From NCBI GenBank assembly GCA_934229385.1, contig CAKQDH010000010.1, forward strand, positions 1 through 17,661: a stretch of 17,661 nucleotides of DNA, read 5' to 3'. Below the pieces are notes generated by a model. It was not told where the DNA came from. It ran no database searches and worked only from the letters and a program-made list of their open reading frames with translations. Position 1 is the stretch's first letter; each line of letters starts with the position of its first letter. The translations under genes were made by a program, and so were the position numbers. Source of the DNA: an uncultured Oenococcus sp. (GTDB lineage Bacteria; Bacillota; Bacilli; Lactobacillales; Lactobacillaceae). Shown here one piece after another: positions 14,728-17,661 of the stretch.

Positions 14728-15684
14728 ATGAAAATTTCACTTTTAGAACCATTAAACATTTCAAAAGAAAAAATACAAAAATTAGCTCAGCCTATAAAAG
14801 ATTTAGGTTATAATTTTGTATATTATAATAAAAAAACGGTTAACCCAAAAGAATTGGCTAAACGTACGAAGGATTCAGATATTGTAATTATTGATAATAC
14901 ACCATATCCTGAAGAAGCTTTTCAAAATGCAACTAACTTAAAATATATTGTAGTTGCTTTTACAGGTGTAGATCATGTAGACTTAAAAGCTGCTAAGAAA
15001 AGAAACATAAAGGTTTCTAATGCAGCCGGGTATTCAAATCACGCTGTATCTGAACTAGTTATTGGATTAACCTTGAATATTTATCGTAAAATTAGTCAAG
15101 AAAACAAATTTATTCATTCTAAAAACTTTTCTAGTCCTTATCAAGGCAAAGAAATATTTGGTAAAACAGTAGGAATTGTTGGTGTTGGCAATATTGGACA
15201 AACAACAGCTAAGCTCTTCAAAGCTTTTGGTGCTAAATTAATAGGATATAATCGTTCACGGTCTTCAAAAATGAAAAAATTGGGCCTCACATATACTACT
15301 TTAAACGGATTGCTAAGCCAAAGTGATATTATCACTGTCCATCTTCCCTCAAATAAAGATACTTATCATTTTCTAAACAAAAAACGATTAGAAAAAATTA
15401 AAAAAACAGCTATTTTGATTAATTGTGCCAGAGGGCCTATTATCGATAATAATTTTTTAGCACAATTACTAAATCAAGGTAAAATAGCTGGAGCAGGATT
15501 AGATGTATATGACACAGAACCCCCTTTGCCTCCAGACTACCCTCTTCTACACGCCAAAAATGTTATTATGACTCCTCATTTAGGTTTTTTAACTGATGAA
15601 GCAATGATTAAACGAGCTGAAATTACATTTGATACAGTTATTTCTTATTTAAAAGGTAGAGCTAAAAATATCGTTTTAGAATAA
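14728..15684 (+). CDS. NAD(P)-dependent D-2-hydroxyacid dehydrogenase family protein
   Basis: Cytosolic oxidoreductase reducing 2-oxoacids to D-2-hydroxyacids, or the reverse. It has 318 residues, usual for the hydroxypyruvate/glyoxylate reductase branch. The order is a substrate domain with FTGVDHVD (78-85), then the Rossmann motif GVGNIG (G152, G154, G157), the catalytic R235 in NCARGP, E264 in YDTEPP and H284 in TPHLGF. After the second Rossmann strand the sequence is GYNRSRS (173-179), with no acidic residue and two Arg, which argues for NADPH rather than NADH. The substrate is not determined by sequence; glyoxylate, hydroxypyruvate and 2-ketogluconate are family options. The convergent GntP permease, whose family includes carriers of gluconate and D-glycerate, makes a sugar-acid substrate attractive but unproven. 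The start at ATG is clear; the ribosome binding site spacing is long. Confidence 0.88.
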   Translation: MKISLLEPLNISKEKIQKLAQPIKDLGYNFVYYNKKTVNPKELAKRTKDSDIVIIDNTPYPEEAFQNATNLKYIVVAFTGVDHVDLKAAKKRNIKVSNAAGYSNHAVSELVIGLTLNIYRKISQENKFIHSKNFSSPYQGKEIFGKTVGIVGVGNIGQTTAKLFKAFGAKLIGYNRSRSSKMKKLGLTYTTLNGLLSQSDIITVHLPSNKDTYHFLNKKRLEKIKKTAILINCARGPIIDNNFLAQLLNQGKIAGAGLDVYDTEPPLPPDYPLLHAKNVIMTPHLGFLTDEAMIKRAEITFDTVISYLKGRAKNIVLE

Positions 15685-15909
15685 AAATTTTTATACAATA
15701 AATAAGGCAGAAATTAATATATTTTTTTATCTTTTTTTTTAATTTTATTAATTTATTCCCAAACTAACTAATATTAATTAATATATTCCTATAATTTATT
15801 TATGATTATAAAGTTTTTATAAATTTAATTAGCAAATACTAATTATCGCCAAAAATATCGAAAAAAAATAATCTAATTAAAATTAAAAATATTTAGAAGA
15901 CTTTTTAAT
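15685..15909. other. Convergent A/T-rich gap between the dehydrogenase and permease genes
   Basis: No gene seen. It contains several A/T palindromes: ATAAAAATTTTTAT over the dehydrogenase stop (15681-15694), an ATATTAATTAATAT palindrome near 15770, and AATTAG-CAAATA-CTAATT (15827-15844). One of these probably ends both transcripts, but none is a strong terminator by eye. Confidence 0.35.
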
Positions 15910-17241
15910 TTATACAAAAATAGAAAAAACTAAAATGGAAAGTAAACCAGCCACACCTGCAACACTAGTCCCGGTTGTCCAAGTTAAAAATGCGTCTTTC
16001 AAAGATAAACCAAAATAACCTTTAACCATCCAAAAACCACCATCATTAACATGATCAGCAAATATACTTCCAGCTCCAATTGCAAGTACTACCAAAGCTA
16101 CATTAGCATTAGCTTGTGAAACTAACGGACCAACCACACCAGCAGCAGTCATAGCTGCTACTGTAGAAGAACCCAAGCTAACACGCAAAATAGCTGTAAT
16201 AATCCAAGCCGCAATAATAGGAGACATATGAATTCCAGAAAACAAGCCAGATACGTAACTAGAAATTCCTCCAGCAACTAATACTTGCTTAAAAGCTCCA
16301 CCTGCTCCAATAATAAAGAACATAACAGAAATTTGTGTAATAGCTTGGGAGATACTTTTCTCTATTTCTTTAGCCTTCTTTTTCCGTCTAATACCCATCG
16401 TATACAAAGCAAGAATAGCAGAAAGGAGCATAGAAAATTCTGGGTCTCCAATAAACTGAATTACCTTATTTAAACCATTATTTGGTAACACATATTTAAT
16501 AATTGTAGCAATCCCAATTAAAATTACTGGCATCATAGCCGTTAAGACACTAATACCAAACTTAGGAGTATCTGTAAGTTGAAATTTCTTAAAAGTTCCT
16601 AAAGCTGGGTTAGTCCTTTGAACTCGATACATTTTGGGCTTAAGTTTTCTTAAACAAAAATTAAAGAAAGGTCCAGAAATTATGATAGTCGGTATAGCAA
16701 CAATGATTCCATAAATAATAACTTGACCTAAATCAGCATGTAAAATACCAGAAATAGCTGTAGGAGCTGGATGAGGAGGTATTAAACAATGCATAACATT
16801 TATAGTAGTTGCCATAGGGATAGCTAAATAAAGTAAAGGCAGGTTCATTGCGTCTGCAATAGTAAAAATAATAGGGAAAACAACTACTAATCCCACCTGA
16901 AAAAATAAAGCTAATCCAATAATAAAAGAGGCTATAATTACAGCAAACTGAATATACTTACGCCCGAATTTATCAATTAAAGTATGGGCGATACGATACC
17001 CCCCACCAGCATCAGAAACTAATTTACCAATTATAGAACCAAAACCAAAAATAATAGCTAAATCACCAAGTTGGCTAGCAATCCCTTTAACAATAATATT
17101 AGAAAGTTTCCCTGTAGGAATTCCTAAGATTAAACCTACTAGAAATGAAACTAAAATTAAGGATACAAACGTATTCAATTTCAATTTAACTATAAGAAAT
17201 ATTAATAGTGCAACACCAAGTGCAACGATCACAAGTGGCAT
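15910..17241 (-). CDS. GntP-family gluconate/sugar-acid:H+ symporter
   Basis: Integral membrane carrier of the GntP family, 443 residues and about 12 hydrophobic spans, starting directly with a span (MPLVIVALGVALLIFLIV) and no signal peptide. Diagnostic segments are HCLIPPHPAP (151-160) and ADHVNDGGFWMVKGYFG (395-411), both strongly conserved in gluconate permeases, plus SSTVAAMTAAG. The family imports gluconate with protons; relatives carry D-glycerate, D-serine, idonate or fructuronate, so gluconate is the default guess only. There is no gluconate kinase or regulator gene beside it. The ATG has AAAGGG (17252-17257) ten bases upstream. The gene stands alone, convergent with the hydroxyacid dehydrogenase. 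I did not see a clear catabolite-repression site upstream. Confidence 0.92.
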   Translation of the reverse strand: MPLVIVALGVALLIFLIVKLKLNTFVSLILVSFLVGLILGIPTGKLSNIIVKGIASQLGDLAIIFGFGSIIGKLVSDAGGGYRIAHTLIDKFGRKYIQFAVIIASFIIGLALFFQVGLVVVFPIIFTIADAMNLPLLYLAIPMATTINVMHCLIPPHPAPTAISGILHADLGQVIIYGIIVAIPTIIISGPFFNFCLRKLKPKMYRVQRTNPALGTFKKFQLTDTPKFGISVLTAMMPVILIGIATIIKYVLPNNGLNKVIQFIGDPEFSMLLSAILALYTMGIRRKKKAKEIEKSISQAITQISVMFFIIGAGGAFKQVLVAGGISSYVSGLFSGIHMSPIIAAWIITAILRVSLGSSTVAAMTAAGVVGPLVSQANANVALVVLAIGAGSIFADHVNDGGFWMVKGYFGLSLKDAFLTWTTGTSVAGVAGLLSILVFSIFV

Positions 17242-17661
17242 ATATTTTTCGCCCTTTCGTTAAGCTTTTAATAAATAATTTAGTAAAAATTTTATACAAA
17301 AAGGTTATCACTAGTGCTCGTTTAAAAATAAACCAGTTTTAACACCTTAAAGATACAATTTTACTACCCATTAGTTTAGAAAATAAAAACCTGAAAAATA
17401 AAAATAATCCAAGCAGACTCTGATCAGTTTAGATTATTATTAAAAATTTATCAACATAAAAAATGCCAAATCATTAAAAAAAACGGTAAGTAGTATAAAG
17501 TGTGAATATCAAATAAAAAAACTAATAAAAAATAATCATTAAAAAATGGTTTTAATAAAAACCATTTTTAAACATTAATTAATCTAATTTATATTTTTCT
17601 AGTTTTGATTATTTATTAGAAACCTATACAAAACTTGTTTATTAAAATTAAATTCAATATG
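17242..17661. other. 420 bases upstream of the permease gene, no gene supported
   Basis: No credible open frame with a ribosome binding site on either strand. It should contain the permease promoter; on the - strand TGTATAAAAT near 17300 is a possible -10, without a good -35. Short dyads GTTTA-AAAA-TAAAC (about 17322-17335) and CTGATCAG (near 17425) are present. A strong terminator lies at 17542-17569. Confidence 0.4.
17542..17569. terminator. Strong bidirectional Rho-independent terminator
   Basis: AAAAATGGTTTT (17542-17553) and AAAACCATTTTT (17558-17569) are perfect 12-base arms around a four-base AATA loop. The core ATGGTTTT/AAAACCAT is flanked by A5 and T5, giving a T-run in both directions. 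No gene in the window ends here: the permease runs away from it, so it most likely ends a - strand gene lying beyond the right edge. Confidence 0.65.

Noticed and set aside
15141..15335. - strand open frame inside the dehydrogenase gene
   Set aside because: Shadow of the Rossmann region; no ribosome binding site.
16285..16473. + strand open frame inside the permease gene
   Set aside because: Antisense to a conserved membrane protein; no support.
17602..17661. Partial - strand coding end at the right edge
   Set aside because: Only 20 open codons, no motif; chance is substantial in A/T-rich DNA. Kept only as a remark on the terminator.
1..17661. CRISPR array, tRNA/rRNA, insertion sequence, prophage, toxin-antitoxin or defence cassette
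   Set aside because: I read both strands of the gaps and saw no regular repeats with spacers, no tRNA-like cloverleaf, no transposase or integrase motif and no paired small genes. AddAB is general repair rather than a dedicated defence system.

Overview
The window is strongly AT-rich Gram-positive chromosomal DNA (near 30% GC by eye). It has short A/T-filled intergenic gaps, AAGGAG- or AAAGG-type ribosome binding sites and a mix of ATG and GTG starts. The gene content suggests a low-GC member of the Lactobacillales: a RexB-type AddB that lacks the Walker A motif and iron-sulfur cysteines of Bacillus AddB, tandem UspA proteins, a GntP permease, and a D-2-hydroxyacid dehydrogenase. I cannot name a genus from the sequence alone.

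Layout. (1) 1-855: the last codons of a folD-like gene, then 5-formyltetrahydrofolate cyclo-ligase in ATGA overlap, both on + and forming a one-carbon/folate unit. A 45-residue single-span membrane protein converges on them from the - strand. (2) 1044-8362, - strand: the addB-addA (rexBA) operon for the double-strand-break repair helicase-nuclease, with GTG starts and a one-base overlap. (3) 8784-9781, - strand: two tandem UspA genes with the ATP-binding motif, followed by terminator-like structures. (4) 9903-11310: a class I glutamine amidotransferase (+) with no visible Shine-Dalgarno, convergent with a phosphoribosyltransferase (-). (5) 11677-13026 (+): a flavin pyridine nucleotide-disulfide oxidoreductase that keeps the CxxxxC redox pair but departs from the family at the FAD glycine motif and at the C-terminal His-Glu region. 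(6) 13103-14309 (-): coaBC of coenzyme A synthesis, split by one extra G in a seven-G run. (7) 14728-15684 (+): an NAD(P)-dependent D-2-hydroxyacid dehydrogenase behind a dyad-rich upstream region. It converges with (8) 15910-17241 (-), a GntP-family gluconate/sugar-acid permease. The remaining 420 bases carry one strong 12-bp hairpin terminator.

How it fits together: this is mostly housekeeping (folate one-carbon units, coenzyme A, recombination repair) interspersed with single-gene stress and redox functions. The DNA between genes is very AT-rich, so promoter and terminator calls are tentative. I found no CRISPR array, RNA gene, insertion sequence, phage gene, toxin-antitoxin pair or defence cassette, and I do not claim a new multi-gene system. 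The most notable observation is the coaBC frame break at G7. After it come the altered active sites of the oxidoreductase and of CoaC, the dyad over the dehydrogenase promoter, the small membrane protein and the abrupt base-composition change at the left edge.
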